Made by a program: the position numbers and the translations under genes
Notes under the pieces: generated by a model
What the model saw: the letters and a program-made list of their open reading frames with translations, nothing else
Told to the model about the DNA's origin: nothing
The model's database searches: none
Part shown: positions 39,401 to 46,805 of the stretch, piece by piece
Layout: each line of letters starts with the position of its first letter
How positions within the stretch are numbered: the first letter of the stretch is position 1
Origin: Rhizobium sp. SG_E_25_P2
GTDB lineage: Bacteria; Pseudomonadota; Alphaproteobacteria; Rhizobiales; Rhizobiaceae
Direction of reading: 5' to 3'
DNA length: 64,000 nt
Assembly (NCBI RefSeq): GCF_029892285.1
Contig: NZ_JARXVM010000014.1
Location: 62,001-126,000 of the forward strand

Positions 39401-40290
39401 GGGCTTTCCTCGTCCCTTGCCCGCGTCTCCACGCCCGGCAGCACCCGGCAATGTCCGGCGCGAAGATCGGTTCCGAACCAGGAGACCACCAGCGCCGCCC
39501 GCTCGATATGCGGGCACAGCGCCGTCAATTCATCCAGCGACGCCTCCCAGTCGGTCGCACGCCGCAACTGGTTGCGGTTGATCTTGCGTCCCTTGTCCTC
39601 ACCGGTCCTCTCGGTCGCGATGTCAGTCGCATAACCATGCTCGGTCGCGCCGGGAATGATCGTCACCGCCTTGATCCGGTTTTCAAGCGCATCGATCACC
39701 CGGAGGACCTCGAATTGCAGCACCGGAATGCGGTTGCCGAAGGCGTCGAGCGGCATGCGCTCGAACACCACATAGGCGAGCCCCCGAAAAGCCGGCGCAT
39801 TGCCCGCGCCCTGCTTGGCCTCGATCAGCGGATCGGGGCCCTGGCTCTCCGTCCCCTCATAGAAACGGATCTCATAGTCCGTCTGGTCGATCTCCATCCC
39901 GTCGGCCCAGATGCGGCGAATGCAGGCGACCGGACCTTCGGCGAGACCCACGGCGAAATTGGCGAAATAGCGATAGGTCTCCACCCGCGGCCCTGTGGCT
40001 TTTGATCCCGACCGCTCCTTGCTGACCTCCTCCTCGAACCGCGTCGCCCAGATCAGCGTGCCGCCGATCCGCATCGTCCCATAGACGCGCGGGATCGCCG
40101 TTCCCTCTTCCGCGCCGGCGATCCGCGCATTGGCGAGCCGGCTGCCTTCTATCGTCGTCAGCCCGGAGATCAGGCTGCGATCGATGACATTGCCCGCCAA
40201 CGCTCCCGCCGCCCGCCCGATCATCGCGCCAACAGGCCCGAACACCCCGCCCAGCGCAGCGCCGGCGGCCTGCAACACCAATGTCGCCAT
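36442..40290 (-). CDS. GTA tail protein g15 (megatron, TIM-barrel-like)
   Basis: A 1282-residue protein that forms the large multidomain tail-tip component of Rhodobacter-type gene transfer agents. The N-terminus has the glycine/alanine-rich helix LVLQAAGAALGGVFGPVGA. Central residues (about 420-760) form the GTA TIM-barrel-like domain, with WASPAIDAVGIDNYMPLSDF and WFTELGCPAIDRGGNQ. The C-terminal part follows the phage-tail-type beta-rich pattern to the end. The start at 40290 (MATLVL) is preferred over the open frame to 40398. Intact, with no stops or shifts. Confidence 0.95.
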   Translation of the reverse strand: MATLVLQAAGAALGGVFGPVGAMIGRAAGALAGNVIDRSLISGLTTIEGSRLANARIAGAEEGTAIPRVYGTMRIGGTLIWATRFEEEVSKERSGSKATGPRVETYRYFANFAVGLAEGPVACIRRIWADGMEIDQTDYEIRFYEGTESQGPDPLIEAKQGAGNAPAFRGLAYVVFERMPLDAFGNRIPVLQFEVLRVIDALENRIKAVTIIPGATEHGYATDIATERTGEDKGRKINRNQLRRATDWEASLDELTALCPHIERAALVVSWFGTDLRAGHCRVLPGVETRARDEESPAWRVCGQDRGSAHLISSGAGGPAYGGTPNDQSVIQAILDLKARGLGVYLYPFLMMDIPSGNGLPDPYGWGEQAAFPWRGRITCHPAAGQPGSVDRTAEGATQALAFMGGAQAADFDVDGESVRYEGTDEGYRRLVLHYALLAQAAGGVDGFIIGSELRGLTQIRDAAGDYPFVAALVELAADVRAILGPETKLTYGADWSEYFGHQPQDGSGDRTFHLDPLWASPAIDAVGIDNYMPLSDFQDEDFTGLHPDGAAIADDEAAMRGAIASGEGYDWYYASSADRAARIRSPISDGLAGKPWVYRYKDIENWWANRHYDRVDGAERAAPTGWTSKMKPIWFTELGCPAIDRGGNQPNVFVDPKSSESETPYFSSGARSDETQRRFLNAHLAYWNGSEAPEGLVDPGHVFLWTWDARAAPAFPEDLDIFADGANWQTGHWLNGRLGAGTLATVIAAIAEDCGVGEVDLSAVSGNLQGYVMGQQSSARALIEPLLTAYRLDATERAGKIVFRSRDLVSAPAATLDVLAEIEEETLWSETLGQDGDYASEALISYQSEDNEHEPASVRSRRAEPAHQRALSIALAGTLDEQAAQSAADAMLRDHRLGRRQISFCLPPLMLEHEPGDVVELADGQEGRFLITRIEDGDVRRVTAREAGSGGVGIATVAKSRRRARGGAANAVYQPLVILMDLPRLGDGDEQDFALAAVAASPWRRTRLSVSSGLDNYDGRLTLIRRASLGRLTTALAAGPTAMIDRGNSVNVRMTSGALESVSKSALLNGANRAAIATGSGGWEVIAFQSAEEIEADVWRLEGLLRGLCGTEDAMDTGAEIGARFVLLDSAVEALGLKRSEAGLTLNWIAEAAGSAGGRAGPIGFSGGERAATPLAPVHLRGWRETGGDIRLSWIRRGRVDADGWEGDDIPLDETGEAYRLDIFKDGEVVRSLHVTAPKASYAAADEIADFGATQTALTIRVRQKGDRVALGLPARATLQI

Positions 40291-40394
40291 GAGATTGTCC
40301 TGTGATATGTGGGAATGGTGCGGCTCACCCTGATCAGCAGGGCGGCAAAATCGATGTTGTGAAAATTTTGCGGGCCAGCCAGATGCGGCAGCGC

Positions 40395-40766
40395 TCACTC
40401 AGGCGCGATGGGCCTGCCATCCCTCGACAACACGGATTCGATCCGTGCGATCAGGTTCGGCAAATCCCGCCTCACCGTGGTCCAGACAAGGTCGAGATTG
40501 ATGTCGAAATAGCCATGAACAAGCTGATTGCGTATGCCGCGCATCGCTCTCCACGGCAGTTCTGAATGTCGGACCGGGAAATCGGGAGCGACCCTTTGGA
40601 GTTGCACAACGGCTTCGCCCATCACGATCAAGCTCATCACCACGGCCTGCTGGGTTCTGCGGTCGCCCTTGAACTCTTCGATGGTCAGATCATTGGTAAA
40701 TTCGATAGCCTCGCGCGCCGCCCTGAGAACATGCCCCAGATAATCGGCGGCGCTGCGCTCGGTCAT
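40395..40766 (-). CDS. hepT: HepT-type HEPN toxin (DUF86)
   Basis: A 123-residue all-helical protein of the DUF86 HEPN family. The catalytic Rx4HxY motif is complete in MRGIRNQLVHGYFDI. Members are RNases that are neutralised by the partner nucleotidyltransferase, which AMPylates the tyrosine. The upstream nucleotidyltransferase gene overlaps by four bases, so the pair is a type VII toxin-antitoxin module. It lies in the gap between GTA genes g15 and g14. Confidence 0.92.
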   Translation of the reverse strand: MTERSAADYLGHVLRAAREAIEFTNDLTIEEFKGDRRTQQAVVMSLIVMGEAVVQLQRVAPDFPVRHSELPWRAMRGIRNQLVHGYFDINLDLVWTTVRRDLPNLIARIESVLSRDGRPIAPE

Positions 40767-41191
40767 AAAGGTTCGGCCTCGGCCAGCACTCTCGCCCTGA
40801 TGGCGGGCGGCAAATCGTCCGGCGTTTTCAGATCGACGCCAACGCCCAGCATGTCCTCGAGCTCCTGGCGCAATCCGCCGAGATCGAACAAGGACGCGCC
40901 GGGCTCCGGATCGACGAGAATATCGAGGTCGCTGCCGGGTCGATCACGTCCGGTTCGCGCCGAGCCGAACAGACGCGGATTGCTCAGGGGATAGCGCGCC
41001 ACGGCCTCGCGCACGTCGCCGCGATGCGCCGCCAGCTTCTCGGATGGCTTCAAGGCGTCAGCGTCCGGCCCCAAAGCATGTTCGAGCGCCCGCCGCGCTT
41101 CATATTCGACGGTCCTACCACTCTGACGAGCCCGCCCATCCAATATTTCGAACACACCCGCATCAAGATCGTCGATCGTTATCGGGCCCAT
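40763..41191 (-). CDS. MntA-type nucleotidyltransferase antitoxin fused to a FitA-like N-terminal domain
   Basis: A 142-residue fusion. Residues 1-42 (GPITIDDLDAGVFEILDGRA, then SGRTVEYEARRALEHALG) are a ribbon-helix-helix type antitoxin N-terminus closely resembling the FitA/VapB protein encoded at 43365-43619. Residues 75-142 are a minimal nucleotidyltransferase with the GSx10DxD signature in LFGSARTGRDRPGSDLDILV, as in MntA. The start is set at 41191. MntA proteins normally lack the DNA-binding part, so the fusion could add autoregulation to the AMPylating antitoxin. Confidence 0.85.
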   Translation of the reverse strand: MGPITIDDLDAGVFEILDGRARQSGRTVEYEARRALEHALGPDADALKPSEKLAAHRGDVREAVARYPLSNPRLFGSARTGRDRPGSDLDILVDPEPGASLFDLGGLRQELEDMLGVGVDLKTPDDLPPAIRARVLAEAEPL

Positions 41192-41430
41192 CGGAAGCCT
41201 CCACTTTCTGGAGAGCAATCTAAGCCCAGGCCCGACAAACCGCAAGTTCAGCCAAATTCACAGACATAGCGCCGCGCCCACGACGGGCTGACGGACCAAT
41301 GTTCTATTGAGATGAAGTTGGGATGAGCATCAGGAAAGACCCGCGCGCAATTGCAACTGTTGCAACCAGAGCAGAATAACGACACATTCGCCATACCGGA
41401 ATAAGGGAGCCCAACGCTCATCCATCGCCC

Positions 41431-41461
41431 TTGACTTTTCAAAGCGTATAAATACTTATAC
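41431..41461 (+). promoter_or_regulatory. Promoter and operator of the HigBA-type operon
   Basis: TTGACT at 41431-41436 resembles a -35 box. Downstream is the perfect inverted repeat GTATAA (41446-41451) and TTATAC (41456-41461) with four bases between, within an AT-rich stretch about 10 bases before the toxin GTG. Palindromes of this kind are bound by HigA-type antitoxins. Confidence 0.58.
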
Positions 41462-41471
41462 AGGGGTTATA

Positions 41472-41813
41472 GTGCGTAAACCCGTCGTCTGGATCGGGTC
41501 GTCATTCGACGACATCAGGAATTTCCCCGCCGCCGCCCGCCGGCAAGCGGGCCATGACCTGAATTGCCTCCAGGCGGGCGCGACGCCGGATGACTGGAAG
41601 TCCTTTTCGACGGTCGGCCCCGGAACCTACGAGATCAGGATCAAGACCGAGAACAACCAGCGCCGCATCTTCTATGTCGCGAAATTCGAAGAGGCGATTT
41701 ACGTGCTTCACTGCTTCGTCAAGAAAAGCCAGAAAACCTCTCTTTTCGATGTCGAGATCGGCAAGCAGCGCTACAAGGCTATGAAAAAGCTCAGAGAAAC
41801 GATGGACACATGA
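41472..41813 (+). CDS. HigB/RelE-type toxin (phage Gp49-like)
   Basis: A 113-residue toxin read from a GTG directly after the palindrome. The sequence (FPAAARRQAGHDLNCLQAG, PGTYEIRIK, RRIFYVAKFEEAIYVLHCF, KKSQKT) is the characteristic order of phage-derived Gp49/DUF891 HigB toxins, ribosome-dependent mRNA interferases. The toxin precedes the antitoxin, as usual in higBA. It overlaps the antitoxin gene by four bases. This is plus-strand cargo in the minus-strand GTA locus. Confidence 0.9.
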   Translation: MRKPVVWIGSSFDDIRNFPAAARRQAGHDLNCLQAGATPDDWKSFSTVGPGTYEIRIKTENNQRRIFYVAKFEEAIYVLHCFVKKSQKTSLFDVEIGKQRYKAMKKLRETMDT

Positions 41814-42187
41814 TCATGGCCGCAGACATCCACGATATCGGCCACGTCACCCCAGCGGACGCCAACATTTTCGCCGAACTCGGCTTTGCCGCCGAGGAAG
41901 CCGAACGGCTGCAGACAGAGTCAGACGCTCGCATCGCCGCCAGCATCGCCATCAAGAAAAGCCTGATGGCGGAAATCGCCGCCTGGATCCGCGACAGCCG
42001 GTTGAAACAGGCCGAGGCCGCCGAGCGTCTCAACGTCTCCCGTCCCCGCGTCTCCGACGTCGTCAACTTGAAGGTCTCGAAATTCACCATCGACACGCTG
42101 ATCGACATGGTCCAGCGCATCGGCAAAACGGTCGATGTGACGGTCAGAAACCGCGAGAGCACGGACTGCGCCGCGCAACCGCGGTGA
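41810..42187 (+). CDS. HigA-type XRE antitoxin
   Basis: A 125-residue protein starting in the ATGA overlap. The helix-turn-helix lies at about residues 60-95 (LKQAEAAERLNVSRPRVSDV) and matches the DUF/HigA-like regulators that accompany Gp49-type toxins (XRE family). The N-terminal 45 residues are helical and may form the toxin-binding part. It ends seven bases before the stop of the converging LysE gene. Confidence 0.9.
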   Translation: MIMAADIHDIGHVTPADANIFAELGFAAEEAERLQTESDARIAASIAIKKSLMAEIAAWIRDSRLKQAEAAERLNVSRPRVSDVVNLKVSKFTIDTLIDMVQRIGKTVDVTVRNRESTDCAAQPR

Positions 42188-42193
42188 GCGCCC

Positions 42194-42820
42194 TCACCCC
42201 CGCTGCAGCGCCAGATTGACGCCGAGCCCGCACAGCACCGTCCCGCCCGCGCGCCGCATCAGCTTCTGCGCGCCGCTCGATCGTTTCAGCCGCTCGGTCA
42301 GAAGTCCGGCAAACAGCACGCAGACCACATCGGCGGAGGTGAAGATCACATTCACCGCAGTTCCCAGGATCGCCAGTTGCAGCCAGACCGGGAAGCCCGC
42401 GCCGTCGTCGACGAATTGCGGCAGGAAGGCGAGAAAGAAAATCGCCGTCTTCGGGTTCAGCACTTCCACCAGCATGCTCTCAATGAGCGCCGCCCGGCCG
42501 CTTTTCATCGCGCCCGCCTCGGCCGCCGGCTGGTCTTTCGCCACGATCATCCGGAAACCGAGCCACACCAGATAGACCGCGCCTGCCAGCTTCACCGCGA
42601 GATAGAGCGACGGCACCGCATGAAACAGGATCGACAGTCCGGCGGCGGCGGCAAACACATGCGCGTAGCAACCGAGATGAATGCCAAGCGCCGCCATCAG
42701 CCCCGCCTTGCGCCCCCGCGCCAACGTCTGCCCGGCCGCATAGAGCATGGCCGGCCCCGGCACATAGGCAAAAACGAAGGTGGTCGCAAAAAACGCGGCG
42801 AGCAAGGATAAAGACGGCAT
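42194..42820 (-). CDS. LysE/RhtB family exporter
   Basis: A 208-residue membrane protein with six helices and the family start FVFAYVPGPAMLYAAGQTLA followed by GRKAGL. The middle has AAGLSILFHAVPSLYLAVKL and the conserved NPKTAIFFLAFLPQFV. LysE-type proteins export amino acids or homoserine lactones. It is a free-standing cargo gene between HigBA and FitAB within the GTA locus. Confidence 0.92.
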   Translation of the reverse strand: MPSLSLLAAFFATTFVFAYVPGPAMLYAAGQTLARGRKAGLMAALGIHLGCYAHVFAAAAGLSILFHAVPSLYLAVKLAGAVYLVWLGFRMIVAKDQPAAEAGAMKSGRAALIESMLVEVLNPKTAIFFLAFLPQFVDDGAGFPVWLQLAILGTAVNVIFTSADVVCVLFAGLLTERLKRSSGAQKLMRRAGGTVLCGLGVNLALQRG

Positions 42821-42942
42821 GACGGCTCCGGCAAGGTCTCAGCCGGACTTTTCGAGACAGAACAGCCGGCCCCGCCCCGTCGAGGGCACATGATCATGCG
42901 GCGATGGCCGTGTCAAAGTGCGCGGGCTCGAAAAGACACATG

Positions 42943-43365
42943 TCACGCGCCCCGCCATGGATTGATCACCTCGATCCCGGTCAGCTCGAAATCTCTGACA
43001 TTGCGGGTCACCAGCTTGGCGCCCCGCGACAGCGCGATCGCCGCGATCTGGCCATCGAATTGCGATATGGGCCGCCCTCGCGACCGCCTGTCCGCCATGA
43101 TCGTCGCGAAACACTCCCCCGCCGCAGCGTCGAAGGGAAAAATTCGGTCGGCAAAAGCGTCTCTCAATAACAGGCCGATTTCGCTTTCCAGCATTGTGCG
43201 ACGCCGGCCCTCGGGAAGAATTCTGATCCCATAGAGAATTTCGGCAACAGTGATGGCTGAAATGAACTGATCATCAGCAGGATGCGATCCCACCCACGCC
43301 AGAACGCCGGGATCGGGATTGATCGACACCAGGTCAGAAATGACATTGGTGTCGAGTAGGATCAT
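42943..43365 (-). CDS. FitB/VapC-type PIN-domain toxin
   Basis: A 140-residue PIN-domain RNase. The acidic active-site residues are visible: aspartate in ILLDTNVISDL at the N-terminus, glutamate in ITVAEILYGI, aspartate in FDGQIAAIA and in VRDFELTG near the end. It matches the FitB branch (for example the GxxxARxFxxxP-like RGRPISQFDGQ segment). The start shares a base with the antitoxin stop, so the pair is a translationally coupled type II module. All PIN residues are in place, unlike the frameshifted VapC at 6714. Confidence 0.93.
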   Translation of the reverse strand: MILLDTNVISDLVSINPDPGVLAWVGSHPADDQFISAITVAEILYGIRILPEGRRRTMLESEIGLLLRDAFADRIFPFDAAAGECFATIMADRRSRGRPISQFDGQIAAIALSRGAKLVTRNVRDFELTGIEVINPWRGA

Positions 43366-43619
43366 CAGCGCAGGCTCACCCGCTCAGGCATCATGCTCCG
43401 TTCCGGCAATTCGAGATCTTCGCCGCCGAACCGTAACACCCTGTCGCGAATGAAGTCGGCCAGATTGAACATCCCCTTTCGCGAGACAGGTTCAGTGTCG
43501 AGCGCCGCTTCGAGCACAGCCCTCGCTTCCTCCGAAGCCGTGCGTCCATTTTCTTGAGCCCGCGTTTCCAGCGCCGCCTCGGTCTCCGCATCCAATCCGT
43601 CGATCGTGATCAGGCCCAT
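43365..43619 (-). CDS. FitA/VapB-type antitoxin
   Basis: An 84-residue antitoxin. The N-terminal ribbon-helix-helix (GLITIDGLDAETEAALETRA, then NGRTASEEARAVLEAAL) is the FitA signature, and the C-terminal tail (FNLADFIRDRVLRFGGEDLE) is the part that binds FitB. The N-terminal 40 residues are closely similar to those of the fusion antitoxin at 40763-41191. It is first in the operon. Confidence 0.92.
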   Translation of the reverse strand: MGLITIDGLDAETEAALETRAQENGRTASEEARAVLEAALDTEPVSRKGMFNLADFIRDRVLRFGGEDLELPERSMMPERVSLR

Positions 43620-43677
43620 ATCCAGCCTCCGTGATAGAACCGCAATCTACAACCGATGGGCGGAGCCGGCAACCACT

Positions 43678-44112
43678 TCAAAACCGGAACACCGCCGCGA
43701 TCCGCCGTCGCCAGGCCGGCGCGAGCGGGCTTTCCACCACGCCCGTCTGCTCATAGGCGTGAATGAAGCGATCTTCAGCCGAGACAATCCCGAGATGCTG
43801 GGCGGCCAGCCCCCGCCGCAGCCGGAACACCAGCACATCGCCGATCCTCAAGTCTCCGCCCGGACACGCCGCGCCGAAATGCCGTCGCGCCGCCTCCAGC
43901 AGCCGCTCCTCACCCGAACGCTCCGCCCAGTCGCGGCCATAGGGGCCGGGCTCTTCCGGCTCCGCGCCGCGCAACTCACGCCAGACGCCGCGAATTAGCC
44001 CCAGGCAATCGCAGCCGATCCGGCTCGCCCCCTGATGCCGATAGGGCGCGCCGATCCAGCCGCGCGCGATCTGCGCCACGCGCTGCCCGTCTGTCTGTTC
44101 CGTCTCAGTCAT
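43678..44112 (-). CDS. GTA g14, NlpC/P60-type peptidase
   Basis: A 144-residue cell-wall peptidase that acts at the GTA tail tip. The catalytic cysteine lies in IGCDCLGLIRGVW, and the histidine in DRFIHAYEQTGVVE, as in the NlpC/P60 family. The start at 44112 (MTETEQ) gives an eight-base overlap with g13. It is the last of the g12-g13-g14 block before the cargo that separates it from g15. Confidence 0.93.
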   Translation of the reverse strand: MTETEQTDGQRVAQIARGWIGAPYRHQGASRIGCDCLGLIRGVWRELRGAEPEEPGPYGRDWAERSGEERLLEAARRHFGAACPGGDLRIGDVLVFRLRRGLAAQHLGIVSAEDRFIHAYEQTGVVESPLAPAWRRRIAAVFRF

Positions 44113-44986
44113 AGAGCGGGCGTCCGTCATGCTCGGTCTCCCCGTCGGCATAGGAATAGGCGAAATCGGCGCCCGGCATATGCGGAAAACCCCGGAAATT
44201 CAGCGCATTGCCGAAGCGGTCGCGGCAGGTTTCGAACCGCTTGTCGCAACCTTCCAGCACCGTCACGGCATCGCCCGCCTGCGGCAGGGTCCGCAGCGGC
44301 TGCCAGATCGCAAGCCGCGTCCGCCCCCCTGTCCGCGTCGCGCCGTCGATATCCGTCGCAAAACCCGCCAGCGCCCCTGATGTCAGCGTCATCACCCCGC
44401 CCGCAAGCCGCGCCGGCGCGACCTCGTCCACGCCCTCGATCGTCACGCTCATTCTGTCCGCGGCGGCCACCACGCCCACATGCCGGAAGTCGCTGGCGCT
44501 CAGCCCGCAGCGGGCGTCACAAAAACCCGCGTTACAGCGATGGCCGTAGACCCGCCCCTGCATCTGACCGAGGCGATGCGACAGCCCCCGCAATTCCGCC
44601 TTGAAATCGCTCTCGCTTCTCGTGACCTCGCCGATCTCGTAGCGCCGCAGCCGCAGATGCTGCTCCGGCGCCTGCCAATTGACGAGATAAAGATCCACGA
44701 TCGCTCCGTCATAGCGGCCCGCCGCAATATCCTCGGCGGTGATGGCGTCCGATGACAGCGCCCCCAGCGTTTCCGAGGACGAGGCGGCAAGCCCCGTCTC
44801 GCTCTCGTCGCCGCCGGCGGCAAAGCCGCTCGCCGCCGCAAATGTCAGCCCGGCAAATGTCAGATCATGATCGTGATCGGTAAACCCCAGGACCACGCCA
44901 TCCCGGCGCGTCACTGTCCAGCCATTGGCAAGCGTCGTCGCCTCGCCGGCGATATGGGCGGCAAGCCCCTCGGGAATGCTCCTCAT
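44105..44986 (-). CDS. GTA g13 tail hub protein (DUF2163)
   Basis: A 293-residue DUF2163/phage BR0599-type protein, the baseplate hub of gene transfer agents. The conserved cysteine cluster HRCNAGFCDARCGLS, together with a C-terminal cysteine pair (EGCDKRFETCRDRF), matches the residues proposed to hold an iron-sulfur centre in homologues. It overlaps g12 by four bases and g14 by eight, so these three are translated as a unit. Confidence 0.94.
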   Translation of the reverse strand: MRSIPEGLAAHIAGEATTLANGWTVTRRDGVVLGFTDHDHDLTFAGLTFAAASGFAAGGDESETGLAASSSETLGALSSDAITAEDIAAGRYDGAIVDLYLVNWQAPEQHLRLRRYEIGEVTRSESDFKAELRGLSHRLGQMQGRVYGHRCNAGFCDARCGLSASDFRHVGVVAAADRMSVTIEGVDEVAPARLAGGVMTLTSGALAGFATDIDGATRTGGRTRLAIWQPLRTLPQAGDAVTVLEGCDKRFETCRDRFGNALNFRGFPHMPGADFAYSYADGETEHDGRPLYD

Positions 44987-45621
44987 GGCCGGATCTCCAC
45001 AAGCGGGATCGACGGGATACGGCCCGCCTGAAACGCGTCGAGATCGATATCGAGCCTGTCGGTGTCGAAGCGAACAGGCGTGTCGAAGCGAAAGCCGGCC
45101 TTGATCACCGCGCCATTGGCCGGCGCTGCCGAAGCCGAAAACGTCACCAACCCCGTCGCCGCGGCAACCGAAAAATCCGCGCCGTCGATCTCGACGCCAT
45201 CGACGGACAGCCGCACGCTGCCCGCCACCGGCTTCTCGATCGTCCGCACGCTCTCGCCGCCGGCGTCGCGATAGGTCTTCCTGAGCTGGAAACTGCGCGT
45301 CTCTCCATCCCCCGTCCCGATCCGCTGATCCTCAGGCCCAACCGCCTCATGCGGCCCGCCGCTCTTGAAATCGAAGGGGTCAGTGAAGCGGAACCCATAA
45401 AGCTGCCCCGCCCGCGCCTCGAAAAAGGCAAGCGTTTCATAGAGATCGGCGAGCGTCTTCATGCTCGATCCGACATCATAACGCCGCCGCGCATCCCGCC
45501 AGCGCCTGTTGCGCGCCTCCCGCCCATTGGACAAAGACACAATCTCCGTCCGCCTCTCCGGCCCGCCCCGCGCGCCGAGCGCCAGGCGAAGCGGAAACTG
45601 CACCTCGTGAAATGCGGTCAT
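44983..45621 (-). CDS. GTA g12 distal tail protein (DUF2460)
   Basis: A 212-residue DUF2460 (TIGR02217) protein. The start MTAFHEVQFPLRLALGARGG at 45621 is the family's N-terminus, and residues such as RRRYDVGSSM and GFRFTDPFDFKSG follow the expected pattern. It links tail tube and hub. A gap of 416 bases separates it from the inserted mazF gene, so the original contact with g11 is lost. Confidence 0.94.
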   Translation of the reverse strand: MTAFHEVQFPLRLALGARGGPERRTEIVSLSNGREARNRRWRDARRRYDVGSSMKTLADLYETLAFFEARAGQLYGFRFTDPFDFKSGGPHEAVGPEDQRIGTGDGETRSFQLRKTYRDAGGESVRTIEKPVAGSVRLSVDGVEIDGADFSVAAATGLVTFSASAAPANGAVIKAGFRFDTPVRFDTDRLDIDLDAFQAGRIPSIPLVEIRP

Positions 45622-46037
45622 GGATGGTCTCTCCTGGGGAAGTGATATCGGGGGCGTGGAAAATTGACGCGCAATCAACCGCATACGGTATGACGAACTT
45701 TGCTTTGTTGCGTTTCCAGTCCTGCGAGAAAGATCGTGACGTGACAGCCTTTAGGCGCCGATAGGTTCTCAGAAGGGTTCGGGACCATGCCGCAGATAAC
45801 GAGGAGTTATTGGCCAAGATCAGTGACATCAGGTGGTCACGCCGTGAGCGACTAAAATTGTGGTGAACAGCCGAGATTATTGGGAAACTTGTCCTCGGGC
45901 GCGCCATGCGCTGCCGCTTGAGCATTGGGCCTTCGCACTGATATCCACCATACGGAATTTCGTCGAGGAAGGCGCGTCTGTCTGATCAAGAACGCTCTCG
46001 GAAAGGAGCAGATGGCCAAGGATTGCGTCCCGCAACG
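45622..46037. other. Non-coding gap between g12 and mazF
   Basis: About 416 bases, less GC-rich than the GTA genes. No open frame with a plausible start and family match was found on either strand. It may be a scar of DNA that arrived with the MazEF module. Confidence 0.4.
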
Positions 46038-46397
46038 TCAAGACGGATCGATGATGCCCACAACCCTACCGACGATTTCATCGACAGTATCAGCATCAAC
46101 CGTGTCGACATAACGCGCCGTCTTCTGCTGAACCCGGGACACAATGTCGAAGCTCCTGACATGATTGCAAAGCGCGACCCCGTTGATTTCGTGTCCTGTA
46201 ATGTTCACAGCCATACCCGCTTTCCGAGCGAATTGGCCGCCAGTTGTAACGACGACGGTCAAGCACATGCCGAGAGCGTTGACCTCACGAGGCGAAATCA
46301 CCACGCAACGATGCGTGTCTCGCATCTCGTTTCCCACGACCGGATTGAGGTCAATGAGAAAAATATCACCGCGTTTGGGAACATGACTCCGCACCAT
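46038..46397 (-). CDS. mazF: MazF/ChpB-type mRNA interferase
   Basis: A 119-residue toxin of the MazF/PemK fold. The N-terminal PKRGDIFLIDLNPVVGNEM carries the arginine and glycine-aspartate of the active site region; the RDTHRCVVISP strand, VVVTTGG and the C-terminal VVGIIDPS complete the domain. The start overlaps the mazE stop (ATGA). It cleaves mRNA at short motifs in studied relatives; specificity unknown here. Confidence 0.94.
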   Translation of the reverse strand: MVRSHVPKRGDIFLIDLNPVVGNEMRDTHRCVVISPREVNALGMCLTVVVTTGGQFARKAGMAVNITGHEINGVALCNHVRSFDIVSRVQQKTARYVDTVDADTVDEIVGRVVGIIDPS

Positions 46398-46660
46398 CAG
46401 AGAATTTCATTCCCCACAGGACCGCCTGTGTCCCATCCCGCAGCTTGCCTGCTCAGTTCGATCATCTCGTCCGACCCTTCAAGCAGTTCTGCAAGGGTGT
46501 ATTTTTTCTTTGGCTTAAGCGGCGTCGCGACCAGAGCGCCCTTGTCCACGACCAAGGTGAGTTCAGCCCCAACGTCCACGCCGAGCATTTTCAGAAGCGC
46601 AGGAGGAATGCTGAATACCGCGGCGCCGCCTTGGCGGCGAATCTTTGCTGTGTTGGACAT
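46397..46660 (-). CDS. mazE: MazE/ChpS-type antitoxin (AbrB-like)
   Basis: An 87-residue antitoxin. The N-terminal swapped-hairpin DNA-binding domain (AKIRRQGGAAVFSIPPALLK, then VGAELTLVV) is typical of AbrB/MazE proteins, and the acidic C-terminus (LAELLEGSDEMIELSR) is the toxin-binding tail. A palindrome lies 18 bases upstream of its start. Confidence 0.93.
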   Translation of the reverse strand: MSNTAKIRRQGGAAVFSIPPALLKMLGVDVGAELTLVVDKGALVATPLKPKKKYTLAELLEGSDEMIELSRQAAGWDTGGPVGNEIL

Positions 46661-46677
46661 ATCGCCTTCCCATTGGT

Positions 46678-46695
46678 GTGCTACATATATAGCAC
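46678..46695 (-). promoter_or_regulatory. Palindromic operator of mazEF
   Basis: GTGCTA and TAGCAC form a perfect inverted repeat around CATATA, 18 bases upstream of the mazE start. The AT-rich centre, read on the minus strand as TATATG, could serve as a -10 box, so binding by MazE-MazF would block the promoter. Confidence 0.6.
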
Positions 46696-46805
46696 CGTCC
46701 TATTGCTCGCAAGGCGATGATGGGGCAATCGGTGGAAAACAGTTACGCCGGAACCAATTTGAGAAACATTGACGAAGACCTTGCTGCATTGGCATTCGAC
46801 TTTGC

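Noticed and set aside
45622-45925. Minus-strand frame upstream of g12 running through the non-coding gap
   Set aside because: No match and atypical composition; g12 has its family start at 45621.
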